NCBI RefSeq assembly: GCF_036946125.1
Contig: NZ_JAQIJT010000001.1
Location: 1,264,501-1,328,500, forward strand
Source: Sphingomonas adhaesiva
GTDB taxonomy: Bacteria; Pseudomonadota; Alphaproteobacteria; Sphingomonadales; Sphingomonadaceae
DNA length: 64,000 nucleotides
Direction: 5' to 3'
Below the pieces are notes generated by a model that was not told the origin of the DNA, searched no databases, and saw only the letters and a program-made list of their open reading frames with translations. The position numbers and the translations under genes are program-made. Positions 24,467 to 33,414 of this stretch are shown in pieces. Every line of letters begins with the position of its first letter. The first letter of the stretch is position 1.

Positions 24467-26062
24467 GTGGCGCTGCGATTTGCGGAACGGACGGTCGAGG
24501 CATATCGCTTTCCGCTGCTGGTCCGGCACCTGCTCCACAGCGCGTTGGCGACAGGATCGCGGGCGGAGCTGGTCGGCTCCGATGGCAGCCGCCGCGACTA
24601 TCCCGCCTTTGCCGACCGGGTAGGGCGTCTGGCACAGATGTTGTGCGATCTGGGTGTCGGCGAGGGCGACGTCGTCGCGGTCATGGACTGGGACAGTCAC
24701 CGCTATCTGGAGACGTATTTCGCGGTGCCGATGATGGGCGCCGTGTTGCAGACGGTGAACGTCCGCCTGTCGCCTGCGCAGATCGCGTTCACGCTGAACC
24801 AGACGGGCGCGCGCACGCTGCTGCTCCATGCCGATTTCGAGACGCTGTACGCCTCGTTCGCGGGCGACGTCCCATGCATCGGGCGCATCGTCGCCATGCA
24901 CGACGGCGTGCAGGGTGACCTCAGCGCGCCGTTCATGGCGGGCGAGTACGAGGCGCTGCTCGCCGCGACGGGCCATGGCTTTGCGTTCCGCGATTTCGAC
25001 GAGGATGCGCTTGCCACCACCTTCCACACCACCGGGACGACGGGCGATCCCAAAGCGGTCACGTTCAGCCACCGCCAGCTGGTGCTGCACACGCTGACGG
25101 CGATGGCCGCGCTCGGCACGCGGCCCGATGCCCAGTCGTTCCGCGACACCGACGTTTACATGCCGATCACGCCGATGTTCCACGTCCACGCCTGGGGCCT
25201 ACCTTATGTGGCGACGCTGATGGGGGTGAAACAGGTCTATCCGGGCCGCTACATCGCCGACCGGTTGGTCGAAACCAAGGAGCGCGAGGGCGTCACCTTC
25301 TCGCATGGCGTGCCGACAATCATCCAGATGATGGTCGACGCGATCGGCACGCGGCGGCTGTCGGGGCCGTGGAAGATGGTGGTGGGTGGCTCGCTGTTGC
25401 CGCTGGCGCTGCACGAAGCGGCGGCCCGCGCCGGCATCTCGACGTTCGCCGGCTACGGCATGTCGGAGACGGGTCCGATCCTGACGCTGGCGCGTGACGA
25501 CGGATCGGCGCCGGACGTGTGCTGCCACGCAGGCCGGCCGGTCCCGCTGGTCCAGCTGCGCCTGGACGAGGGCGAGGTGACGGTACGGTCGCCGTGGCTT
25601 ACGCATGGATATGTCGGCAACGCCGATGCGTCGGCGGACCTATGGCGCGATGGCTGGCTGCACACGCAGGACGTCGGCACGATCGAGCCTAACGGCGACC
25701 TGGTGATCCGCGACCGGATCAAGGACGTCATCAAGTCGGGGGGCGAGTGGGTGTCCTCGGCCGAGATGGAGGATCTGACGCTGCGCCATCCGGCGGTGGC
25801 GGCGGCCTGCTACGTCGGCGTCGCCGACCCGTTCTGGGGCGAGCGGCCGGTCGCGTTCGTCGTGCCGCGGGGGCCCATGCCGACGCTTGCCGAGATCCAC
25901 GATCACCTGTCGGCGTTCGTGCACAGCGGCCGGATCAGCCGCTACGCGCTGCCCGACCGGCTGATCGCGATCGACACGCTGCCGCGCACCAGTGTCGGCA
26001 AGATCGACAAGAAAGCGCTGCGCGCGACTCTCGCCGGATCGACGGCGGGAGTAGCAGCATGA
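24467..26062 (+). CDS. acyl-CoA synthetase (AMP-binding, long/medium-chain type)
   Basis: This 531-residue adenylate-forming ligase carries the P-loop FHTTGTTGDPKAVTFSH, the GYGMSETGP motif (A5), the DLWRDGWLHTQDVG region (A7) and RIKDVIKSGGEWVSS (A8 hinge). The catalytic Lys is in PRTSVGKIDKKALR (A10). It activates a carboxylic acid to its CoA thioester via an acyl-AMP. The GTG at 24467 follows AGGGAAGGGA; an ATG at 24371 lies inside the probable operator and adds 32 low-quality residues. Its stop overlaps the GH3 start (ATGA). It is the first gene of a catabolic operon that also encodes a glycosidase and a receptor. Confidence 0.9.
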   Translation: MALRFAERTVEAYRFPLLVRHLLHSALATGSRAELVGSDGSRRDYPAFADRVGRLAQMLCDLGVGEGDVVAVMDWDSHRYLETYFAVPMMGAVLQTVNVRLSPAQIAFTLNQTGARTLLLHADFETLYASFAGDVPCIGRIVAMHDGVQGDLSAPFMAGEYEALLAATGHGFAFRDFDEDALATTFHTTGTTGDPKAVTFSHRQLVLHTLTAMAALGTRPDAQSFRDTDVYMPITPMFHVHAWGLPYVATLMGVKQVYPGRYIADRLVETKEREGVTFSHGVPTIIQMMVDAIGTRRLSGPWKMVVGGSLLPLALHEAAARAGISTFAGYGMSETGPILTLARDDGSAPDVCCHAGRPVPLVQLRLDEGEVTVRSPWLTHGYVGNADASADLWRDGWLHTQDVGTIEPNGDLVIRDRIKDVIKSGGEWVSSAEMEDLTLRHPAVAAACYVGVADPFWGERPVAFVVPRGPMPTLAEIHDHLSAFVHSGRISRYALPDRLIAIDTLPRTSVGKIDKKALRATLAGSTAGVAA

Positions 26063-28239
26063 CCATGCGGATCATAGGGATGCTGCTCGCCGCAGCGAGC
26101 ACGCTGTCGATCACGTCACCGACCCTCGCGCAATCGGCACCGCTCACCGGGCACGATGCGGAGAAGCGGGCCGCGGCGGCAGAGGCGGCGATGACCGACG
26201 ACGAGCGGTTCGGCCTGCTGATCGGCATCATGCCCATCCCCATCCCCGGCCTCCCCGTGGACATTCCGGCAGGCGTGCCGGTGACCGCGGGGTATGTGCG
26301 CGGGGTGCCGAGACTGGGCGTGCCCGACCTGCTGGAGACCGACGGGCCGCTGGGCGTCACCAACCCCGTGCAGATGAGGAAGGACGACACCGCCACTGCG
26401 ATGCCGTCCGCGCTGGCGCTCGCCGCGGGGTTCGACCGGGCGCTTGCCGAGCGGGTCGGCTCCGTGATGGGGGCGGAGGCGCGCGCCAAGGGATTCAATG
26501 TGTTGCTCGCCGGAGGCGTCAACCTGACGCGCGATCCGCGCGGCGGGCGTAATTTTGAATATCTGGGCGAGGACCCGCTGCTCGCGGGCACGCTCGGCGG
26601 TCGGGTGATCCGCGGCATCCAGTCGCAGCGGGTCGTATCGACGATCAAGCATTTCGCGATCAACGATCAGGAGACGCAGCGCCACACCGCAAATGCGGTG
26701 ATCTCTGAACCCGCGCTACGCGAAAGCGACCTGCTTGCTTTCGAGATCGGGATCGAGACGGGGCGTCCTGCTTCGGTCATGTGTGCCTACAACGTCGTGA
26801 ACGGCGCGCCGGCGTGCGGCAGCGACATGCTGCTCAACAGGGTGCTGAAGCGCGACTGGCGCTTCCCGGGCTGGGTGATGTCCGACTGGGGATCGACCGG
26901 GTCGGAGGATGATCTGACCGCCGGACTCGACCATCAATCGGGGTCGCAGCAGGACCGGCAGCGTTGGTTCGACGGGCCCCTGCGTCGCGCGGTCGCCGAC
27001 GGGCGGATTCCCCGGGCGCGGGTCGGCGACGCGGTGCGCCGTATCCTGCGTGGCGTGTTCGCGGTCGGTGCGGATCAGGCCGATCGGCCGCCGGTCGATA
27101 CCGCGGCAAACGCATCGGTCGCGCTGGACGCGGCGCGGGGCGGTATCGTGCTGTTGAAGAACGACGGCATCCTGCCGCTGGCGGTGAATGCCAAGCACAT
27201 CCTTGTCATCGGCGGCTTCGCCTCGCAGGGTGTGCTGTCGGGCGGCGGATCGAGCCAGGTCACGCCCTCCGGCAGCGCACCCTTCGTCATCCCCGGCGGC
27301 GGCACCGGCATTCCGGCTATCCTGCAGCGGCAGGTCTATTTCCCGTCGTCGCCGGTGAAGGCGCTGCAGGCTGCCCTGCCCCAAGCCAGGATCGAGTTCG
27401 CGTCCGGCTACTCGCCCGAGAATGCCGCCGCAGCAGCAGCGCATGCTGATCTCGTCATCATGTTCGCGACCAAGTGGGAAGGGGAAGGCAGCGATTCGCC
27501 GTCGCTCGCCTTGCCGCAGGGGCAGGACGCGCTGATCGCCGCGGTTGCCGCCGCCAACCGCAACGCGGTCGTCGTGCTGGAGACGGGCAACCCCGTCTCG
27601 ATGCCGTGGCTCGGCGCGGTGCGCGGCGTTGTCCAGGCCTGGTATCCGGGTCAGGAGGGTGGCCGGGCGATCGCCGAGGTGCTGACCGGCGCGGTCAATC
27701 CGTCGGGCCGGCTGCCGATGACCTTCCCAGCGACGCTGGCGCATTATCCGCGTCCGACGCTGCCGGGTCTGGCGCTACCCGAGCGCAGCGCGGTCGACAT
27801 TTCCTATCCTGAAGGCGCGGCGGTCGGGTACCGCGATCCCGTCTATGGCGACAGCGACGCGCTGTTCCCGTTCGGCTTCGGGCTCAGCTACACGCGGTTC
27901 GATCACGGTATGCTTCGAGTGACGGGCGGTCGCGCGCCAAGGGTACGCTTCACCGTCACCAACACTGGCGACCGTACGGGCGCAGACGTGCCGCAGCTCT
28001 ACCTCGTCGCGCGCGGGGGCAAGCCGCTCAAGCGTCTGCTCGGCTTCGATCGCATCGTGCTGAAGCCGGGCGAGGTCCGGACTGTCGTCATGACCGTCGA
28101 CCCGCGGCTGCTAGCTGATTTCAACAGCGGCGGCTGGGACGTGCCCGCCGGCACCTACGCGCTCGCGCTCGGCCGGTCGGCGACCGACCTCGATCCACCG
28201 GTCACGGTCACTCTGCCTGGGCGGCAACTGGCGCCCTGA
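26059..28239 (+). CDS. glycoside hydrolase family 3 beta-glucosidase-like protein
   Basis: This 726-residue exported enzyme has a signal peptide (IIGMLLAAASTLSITSPTLA, cleaved about residue 25). The GH3 N-terminal TIM barrel contains LTRDPRGGRNFEYLGEDP, STIKHFAINDQETQR and the nucleophile Asp in GWVMSDWGS (about residue 277). A second domain carries the probable acid/base Glu in WEGEGSDSPSLALP. The C-terminal fibronectin-type domain includes FPFGFGLSYTRF. It removes beta-linked sugars in the periplasm. Overlap with the ligase gene is unusual and suggests one pathway handles both the glycoside and the released acid. Confidence 0.93.
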   Translation: MTMRIIGMLLAAASTLSITSPTLAQSAPLTGHDAEKRAAAAEAAMTDDERFGLLIGIMPIPIPGLPVDIPAGVPVTAGYVRGVPRLGVPDLLETDGPLGVTNPVQMRKDDTATAMPSALALAAGFDRALAERVGSVMGAEARAKGFNVLLAGGVNLTRDPRGGRNFEYLGEDPLLAGTLGGRVIRGIQSQRVVSTIKHFAINDQETQRHTANAVISEPALRESDLLAFEIGIETGRPASVMCAYNVVNGAPACGSDMLLNRVLKRDWRFPGWVMSDWGSTGSEDDLTAGLDHQSGSQQDRQRWFDGPLRRAVADGRIPRARVGDAVRRILRGVFAVGADQADRPPVDTAANASVALDAARGGIVLLKNDGILPLAVNAKHILVIGGFASQGVLSGGGSSQVTPSGSAPFVIPGGGTGIPAILQRQVYFPSSPVKALQAALPQARIEFASGYSPENAAAAAAHADLVIMFATKWEGEGSDSPSLALPQGQDALIAAVAAANRNAVVVLETGNPVSMPWLGAVRGVVQAWYPGQEGGRAIAEVLTGAVNPSGRLPMTFPATLAHYPRPTLPGLALPERSAVDISYPEGAAVGYRDPVYGDSDALFPFGFGLSYTRFDHGMLRVTGGRAPRVRFTVTNTGDRTGADVPQLYLVARGGKPLKRLLGFDRIVLKPGEVRTVVMTVDPRLLADFNSGGWDVPAGTYALALGRSATDLDPPVTVTLPGRQLAP

Positions 28240-28296
28240 TCGCCCCCGGCGATCCACGACACCGACAACGATACAAGAAGGGGAGGTTTTTCTCAC

Positions 28297-30642
28297 ATGA
28301 TCCGCAGCCACCGGCACTTCGTGGGCGTCAGCACGCTCTCGCTCCTCCTGGCGACGCCCGCGATGGCCGCGCCGCAGACGGCCACTCCCGTCCCCGCCAC
28401 ACCCGCCGAGCAGGCGACCGATCCCCAGCCGGCAGGTACCGAGGCGGGCGGCGACATCGTGGTCACCGCGCAGCGCCGCGCCGAGAGCCTGCGGACCGTG
28501 CCGATTGCGATCAGCGTCGTATCGGGCGACGCGCTGGTCAACAGCAAGGCGACGCAGCTGTCGGACATCCAGCAGTTCGCCCCCAGCGTCCAGTTCACGA
28601 CCACCGTCCAGAACCCGACCTATTCGATCCGCGGTGTCGGCACCGTCGCCTACGATTACGGCGTCGAGCAGTCGGTCGGCTTCGCGCTCGACGACGTCAA
28701 CATCACGCTACCGCGCCTCAACCCGATCAACATCCTCGCCGATGTCGAGCGGGTGGAGGTGCTGCGCGGGCCGCAGGGCACGCTGTTCGGCAAGAATACC
28801 ACCGCCGGCCTGATCTCGATCACCACCCGCAAGCCGCAGCTGGGCGAGTATTCTAACGAAGGCCATGTCCAGGTCGGCAGCCGCGGCCAGGTCGAGGTTT
28901 ACGACGTCATCAACGTGCCGGTGTCAAACACGGTGGCGGTCCGCGTGCGCGCCGGCTACCAGACGCAGGACGATCCGTCGCGCAACTTCAGCTACGGCCG
29001 GCTCGCCGACACGCGCAACTGGATGGCCAACGGCAAGCTGCTGTGGGAGCCGACCGAGCGGCTGAGCCTCTATGCGATCGCCGACTATCAGGACAGCTTC
29101 TACAATTCGAACGGCCAGTCCGTCCTGAAGTACGGTACCGGCGGTAACGCACCGGCGACGGGCTACATCCGCAACTCGCTGACCAGCTTCGGCATCACGC
29201 CAGGGCCAGAGAACCGCGACGTCGCGCTCGACGGCGACAACTTCACGCACGCCCGCACGCATGGCGAGCAGCTGACGGTTAGCTACGACCTCGGCTTTGC
29301 CAACCTGACTTCAGTCACTGCCTATCGGGCCGAGAAGTGGGACGGTGCATCCGACGCGGACAATTCGGCACGGTCGGTTTTGAACTTCAACGTCGCCCAT
29401 ATCGACGCGCACCAGTTCTCGCAGGAGCTGCGCCTGGCCTCAGCGCCCGGCGGCACGATCGACTATGTCGCGGGTCTCTTCTATTATGACCGGCAGGTCC
29501 AATCGACGCAGGATCAGTCGGGCACTTTCGGCTACCTGCCCGATACGTCGACGATCCGCGTCGCCTCGCTCGGCGGCTTGGCGGTATTCGGCACTGGCAA
29601 CAAGAGCTATGCCGGCTTCGCGCAAGGGACGCTGCACGCAACCGAACGGCTGCGCTTCGTTCTCGGCGGACGCTACACCCACGACGACGTTTCCTCCTCC
29701 TTTAACGTCGATCCGCTCGCGAACGTTTGCGGGCTCGTCTATGTCACTTCGGGCGGACGGACCTGCACAGCGACGGCGCTGCCGACGGCGTCGATCGACC
29801 GATCCAACGGACATGGCGACTGGACGGGTCGCGCTGGCGTCGAACTGGATGTTGCGCCAACGGTGATGGCCTATTTCACCGCATCCCGCGGATACAAGGC
29901 GACGGCGCTGACAAACACCAACGGCTTCCTCTTCGTCGCCAGGCCGGAGACGGTAAAGGCATTCGAGTTGGGACTGAAAGGCGATTATTTCGACCGACTG
30001 CTCAGTCTCAATCTCGCGCTCTACTCGAACGACTTCAACGACTTTCAGACGCAGGTTTACGACGCCACGTTGGGTGCCACGGGTGGTTTCCGCGTCGGCA
30101 ATGCGGGCGGGCTGCTGGCGAAGGGCGTCGAGGCGGAGGCGACCCTGCGGCCCTATCGCGGCCTGACCTTCGGAGGCGGCGTGACCTACAGCCATGCACG
30201 GTACCAGTCCTACTTCCCGCCCTGCTATCCCGTTCAGACCGCGGCGACGGGATGCAACCTGCCCGGACCAACGTTCGATGCCTCGGGCATGCCGCTGGTC
30301 AACGCCCCCGACTGGACGGCCGTCGCGAACGGCGCCTACACCGCGACACTGGGCCGTGACCTGAAGGTCTATCTGAACGGCGATTTCTCCTATCGGTCGA
30401 GCGTGCTCTTTGGCGTCGGTGATCCGAACACGCGCCAGGGCGGCTATTCTCTCGTCAATGCCAGCATCGGCCTGGGCGACGTGGCCGATCACGCACGGGT
30501 CAGCTTCTGGGTGCGCAACCTCTTTGACCAGCGCTACCGATCGCGCATTGGGCAGACGGTGTTCGATCGTGGCGGTTATGTGCAGGTCATTCCGGACGCG
30601 GCCTATCGCCGGATCGGCGCCTCGCTCGACTGGCGGTTCTGA
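28297..30642 (+). CDS. TonB-dependent receptor
   Basis: This 781-residue outer-membrane transporter has a signal peptide (LSLLLATPAMA), then the TonB-box-like DIVVTAQRRAESLRTVPIAI and a plug domain (about residues 60-170, with RVEVLRGPQGTLFGKNTTAG). A 22-strand barrel ends in DWRF, the aromatic C-terminus needed for outer-membrane insertion. GGGGAGG lies about ten bases before the ATG. It lies between the GH3 and SGNH genes, so it probably imports the glycoside or ester substrate and not iron-siderophore; this rests on context. Confidence 0.93.
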   Translation: MIRSHRHFVGVSTLSLLLATPAMAAPQTATPVPATPAEQATDPQPAGTEAGGDIVVTAQRRAESLRTVPIAISVVSGDALVNSKATQLSDIQQFAPSVQFTTTVQNPTYSIRGVGTVAYDYGVEQSVGFALDDVNITLPRLNPINILADVERVEVLRGPQGTLFGKNTTAGLISITTRKPQLGEYSNEGHVQVGSRGQVEVYDVINVPVSNTVAVRVRAGYQTQDDPSRNFSYGRLADTRNWMANGKLLWEPTERLSLYAIADYQDSFYNSNGQSVLKYGTGGNAPATGYIRNSLTSFGITPGPENRDVALDGDNFTHARTHGEQLTVSYDLGFANLTSVTAYRAEKWDGASDADNSARSVLNFNVAHIDAHQFSQELRLASAPGGTIDYVAGLFYYDRQVQSTQDQSGTFGYLPDTSTIRVASLGGLAVFGTGNKSYAGFAQGTLHATERLRFVLGGRYTHDDVSSSFNVDPLANVCGLVYVTSGGRTCTATALPTASIDRSNGHGDWTGRAGVELDVAPTVMAYFTASRGYKATALTNTNGFLFVARPETVKAFELGLKGDYFDRLLSLNLALYSNDFNDFQTQVYDATLGATGGFRVGNAGGLLAKGVEAEATLRPYRGLTFGGGVTYSHARYQSYFPPCYPVQTAATGCNLPGPTFDASGMPLVNAPDWTAVANGAYTATLGRDLKVYLNGDFSYRSSVLFGVGDPNTRQGGYSLVNASIGLGDVADHARVSFWVRNLFDQRYRSRIGQTVFDRGGYVQVIPDAAYRRIGASLDWRF

Positions 30643-31472
30643 TGATCGTCGCGGCCCTCCTTCTCGCCGCCTCCGCGGTTCAGGCCGTGGCACCGGCCGG
30701 TCCGTGCCCGCCGGCCGCCCCCGACCCGGCCGCGGCAGCACTTGCCGCGGCGCTGGTCGAGCCGGGCCGCGACGTGCGTACGCTGATCCCGACCGCGGAA
30801 CAGCTCGCGGCGCGGCGCCAGGCGGGCATCGAGGCCAAGCTGCGCGACTGGCCACAACTGTGTCGCTATGCCGCGGCGAACCATCAGGTTGCCCACTCGC
30901 CCGAGATCGTCCTGCTGGGTGACTCGCTGACCGACTTCTGGCAGCTGGCCAATCCGGCTTTGTTCGGCGAACGGATCGTCGACCGCGGGATCAGCGGACA
31001 GACGACCAGCCAGATGCTGGTGCGCTTTTACCCCGATGTCGTCCAGCTGAAGCCGCGCGCGGTGCAGATTGTCGCCGGCGTCAATGACATCGCCGGCAAC
31101 ACCGGGCCGGTCGAGTTCGAGACGATCCAGAACAACATTCGCGCGATGGTGGCGCTGGCCCGGGCGAACGGCCTTGAGGTGATCCTCGGCACGTCGCCGC
31201 ACATCACCGCTTTCTGGTGGCAACCGGCTGCGCGGCCCGCCGCGGACGTCGCTCGGCTGAATGCCTGGATCACCGGATATGCGCGGCAGGAGGGATTGGT
31301 CCTTGCCGATTACGGCGCCGCCCTTGCCGGACCGGACCGGCATGTCGATCCCAAGTTGAGCAACGACGGTGTGCATCCGAACCGCCTTGGCTACACCCGC
31401 ATGCAGGCGGTGCTGGAGCGTGTCATCGCCAAACTCCCGGCGTCACGCGGCTCGGCGCGAAAGGCTCCCTGA
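30642..31472 (+). CDS. SGNH/GDSL hydrolase family protein
   Basis: This 276-residue exported esterase has a short signal peptide (MIVAALLLAASAVQAVA) and all four SGNH blocks. Catalytic Ser is in VLLGDSLTDFW (about residue 94), Gly in RGISGQTTSQML, Asn in VAGVNDIAGN, and Asp/His in LSNDGVHPNRLGY (about 246-249). Its start overlaps the receptor stop (TGATG). It is closest to the rhamnogalacturonan acetylesterase/platelet-activating factor acetylhydrolase-like group, so it may remove acyl groups from a carbohydrate. It ends the operon; 31473-31629 holds nothing recognisable. Confidence 0.9.
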   Translation: MIVAALLLAASAVQAVAPAGPCPPAAPDPAAAALAAALVEPGRDVRTLIPTAEQLAARRQAGIEAKLRDWPQLCRYAAANHQVAHSPEIVLLGDSLTDFWQLANPALFGERIVDRGISGQTTSQMLVRFYPDVVQLKPRAVQIVAGVNDIAGNTGPVEFETIQNNIRAMVALARANGLEVILGTSPHITAFWWQPAARPAADVARLNAWITGYARQEGLVLADYGAALAGPDRHVDPKLSNDGVHPNRLGYTRMQAVLERVIAKLPASRGSARKAP

Positions 31473-31629
31473 CGTAGGCGCCAGTTCTTCCGGGTTGCGC
31501 CACCTGCACGATGCACCCTCCGGCGACCGAAGCCTTCGACAAAGCCAGAGCGGTCCACGCCAGCAACCACCGGACGACAAGTGAGTGTCGCGGCGATGGA
31601 TCTAGCTGTCGTGCCAACGGGCAGCCGGC

Positions 31630-32121
31630 CTACGCGTAGGAGGAAACCTCGATTAGGCTGCCGTCGGGATCGCGGACGTAGACGGAGCGGATCGGCCCGC
31701 GCGCGCCCTTTTTGATGATGGGGCCCTGCTCGATCGCGATCCCCAGTGCCCGGAAATGGTCCGCCACCGCATGGGGCGGCGTATCGGTGAGAAAACAGAG
31801 GTCTACACTGCCCGCGGCCGGCGTGCGGGCGGTGAACCAGGCTTGCTGCGATGCCGATATAGGGCGCAGGTTGATCTTGTTGTTGCCGAACGTCATGCTC
31901 GTCCTCGTCGAGCCGTCGTCCGCCCTGCTGTCCTCGCGCTCCATGCCGAGCACCCGGGCGTACCACGCCGCCGATGCCTCCACGTCGCGCACGTTGAACA
32001 CGATGTGATCGAACGCCTTCACCTTCATCGCCTGTCCTCTCCTGCCGGTCCACCGGCCGAGTGCGGCTGTCGGGACGACCGTCAACAGTGCCGCAACGAC
32101 CCGGCGTTTCGAGATCTGCAT
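31630..32121 (-). CDS. VOC family (glyoxalase-like) protein
   Basis: The 163-residue reading starts MQISKRRVVAALLTVVPTAA, a Tat/Sec-like leader, with AGGGG seven bases upstream. A cytosolic form could start at 32028 (MKVKAFDHIVFNVRD), with its own AGGAGAGGA site. The VOC core has FDHIVFNVRDVEASAAWYAR, GSVDLCFLTDTPPHAVADHF and the metal Glu region VRDPDGSLIEVSSY. It could be a glyoxalase, dioxygenase or epimerase; none can be assigned. The gene lies at the end of a four-gene minus-strand set. Confidence 0.82.
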   Translation of the reverse strand: MQISKRRVVAALLTVVPTAALGRWTGRRGQAMKVKAFDHIVFNVRDVEASAAWYARVLGMEREDSRADDGSTRTSMTFGNNKINLRPISASQQAWFTARTPAAGSVDLCFLTDTPPHAVADHFRALGIAIEQGPIIKKGARGPIRSVYVRDPDGSLIEVSSYA

Positions 32122-32179
32122 GTTCGTTCCCCTGTTAGGGCTTCGGATTGCGCCGGGGCATGATCGTGCCGCGAACCTG

Positions 32180-32725
32180 TCAGCCGGCCGCCCCAATCTG
32201 CTGCATAAAAGTCAGATTGTCCTCCAGGTGCCAGTTGTCGGTGATGCGGCCGCCGTGCACCGCCAGGATGTCGGTGGCGATGAAGTCGACCGGCTGGCCG
32301 GCTCCCTTGCGGCCTTGAAACGTCCCGGTGAAATGGCCGGTGAAGTGCAGCGCGCTGACGACGCGGTCGCCGACCACCAGCCGCTGCGTCACCGCCACGC
32401 GCAGGTCGGGCACCGCGCCGAGGAACGCCCGGGCCGCGACCATGGGGCCCTTGGGTCCCTGCGGGCGGCCCGGCGGCAGCGCGTGATCGACGAAGCTGGG
32501 GGCAACCGCCCGGTCGAGCAGCGCCTGGCTGCCGTTGTTCCAGAAGCCGTAGAAGGCATCGACCGGCGCGAGCATCGCCGCCACCGTCTTCGCCGGCAGG
32601 CTGCGGTCGACGATCTCGACGCGGGGCCTGGCGATGGCGATCGCGGCGCGGTCGTCCACCCGGGCGGCGTAAGCCGGCGTGGTTGCCAGCATCAGTGCGA
32701 AGGGGAGGGCAGAGGTTAGTCGCAT
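32180..32725 (-). CDS. exported SnoaL-like / NTF2-like protein (ester cyclase family)
   Basis: This 181-residue protein has a signal peptide (SALPFALMLATTPAYAA) and one SnoaL-like cone domain. FYGFWNNGSQALLDRAVAPS and FVDHALPPGRPQGPKGP are followed by FLGAVPDLRVAVTQRLVVGD and VHGGRITDNWHLEDNLTFMQ. Related proteins are polyketide cyclases or small-molecule isomerases. Periplasmic location is unusual for the family but matches the neighbouring secreted VOC and NodB-like proteins. Confidence 0.85.
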   Translation of the reverse strand: MRLTSALPFALMLATTPAYAARVDDRAAIAIARPRVEIVDRSLPAKTVAAMLAPVDAFYGFWNNGSQALLDRAVAPSFVDHALPPGRPQGPKGPMVAARAFLGAVPDLRVAVTQRLVVGDRVVSALHFTGHFTGTFQGRKGAGQPVDFIATDILAVHGGRITDNWHLEDNLTFMQQIGAAG

Positions 32726-32736
32726 GATATGTCTCC

Positions 32737-33405
32737 TCAGGCGGCAATCGTACCGCCGCCATCGACCGTCACGGTCGAGCCGGTGGCATAGGGGTTGGTA
32801 GCGACGAACAGGATCGCGCTCGCGATGTCCTCTGGCTGGCCGACGCGGCGCGCCGGCAGTCGGGCGGCCGCCTTGTCGAACATCACCGCCTTCCCCGCGT
32901 CGTCCATCTTCGCATAGAGCGGCGTGTCGACGAGCCCGGGCGACACGGTATTGACCCGGACCGGCGCGCGTTCGAGTGCGAGGCCGCGCGCCAGCGCCTC
33001 CAGCGCGGCGTTGATCGCACCCTGCAGCACGGAACTGGCGCTAGGCCTCTGCGACAGGAACCCTGATACGAAGGTGATCGAGCCGCCATCGGTGACGCGC
33101 GCCGCCCTGGCGACCCGGTAGGCGCCGAAGAACTTGCTGTTCATCGCGACGCGCGCGTCGGCCAGGGCGAGGTCGGCGACCGAACCGGTCTTCGTCTGTG
33201 CGGCGGCGACGACGACATGGTCGAACGGTTCGCCCTCGGCGAAGAATGCCGCGACCGACGCATCGTCGGTGATGTCGAGCCTGTCACGGCTCGGACGCGC
33301 GACGCTCGCCCTCGCGGCGGCGAACGCGTCCGCCGCGGCACCGCCGATGCCGCCGGACGCGCCGACGACGAGGACACGGGCGCCTGTCAGATCGATTGCC
33401 ATCAT
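32737..33405 (-). CDS. SDR family oxidoreductase lacking the usual YxxxK
   Basis: This 222-residue Rossmann protein has the dinucleotide site VLVVGASGGIGGAAADAF. The usual active-site Tyr-X-X-X-Lys is replaced by FVSGFLSQRPSASSVLQGAI followed by NAALEAL, with no Tyr/Lys pair in place. Downstream RVNTVSPGLVDTPL and the C-terminal TGSTVTVDGGGT are normal. Such atypical SDRs are known, so this may be a genuine subgroup and not a mutant. Cofactor use is likely; classic ketone reduction is doubtful. Confidence 0.88.
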   Translation of the reverse strand: MMAIDLTGARVLVVGASGGIGGAAADAFAAARASVARPSRDRLDITDDASVAAFFAEGEPFDHVVVAAAQTKTGSVADLALADARVAMNSKFFGAYRVARAARVTDGGSITFVSGFLSQRPSASSVLQGAINAALEALARGLALERAPVRVNTVSPGLVDTPLYAKMDDAGKAVMFDKAAARLPARRVGQPEDIASAILFVATNPYATGSTVTVDGGGTIAA

Positions 33406-33414
33406 CTCGTCTCC

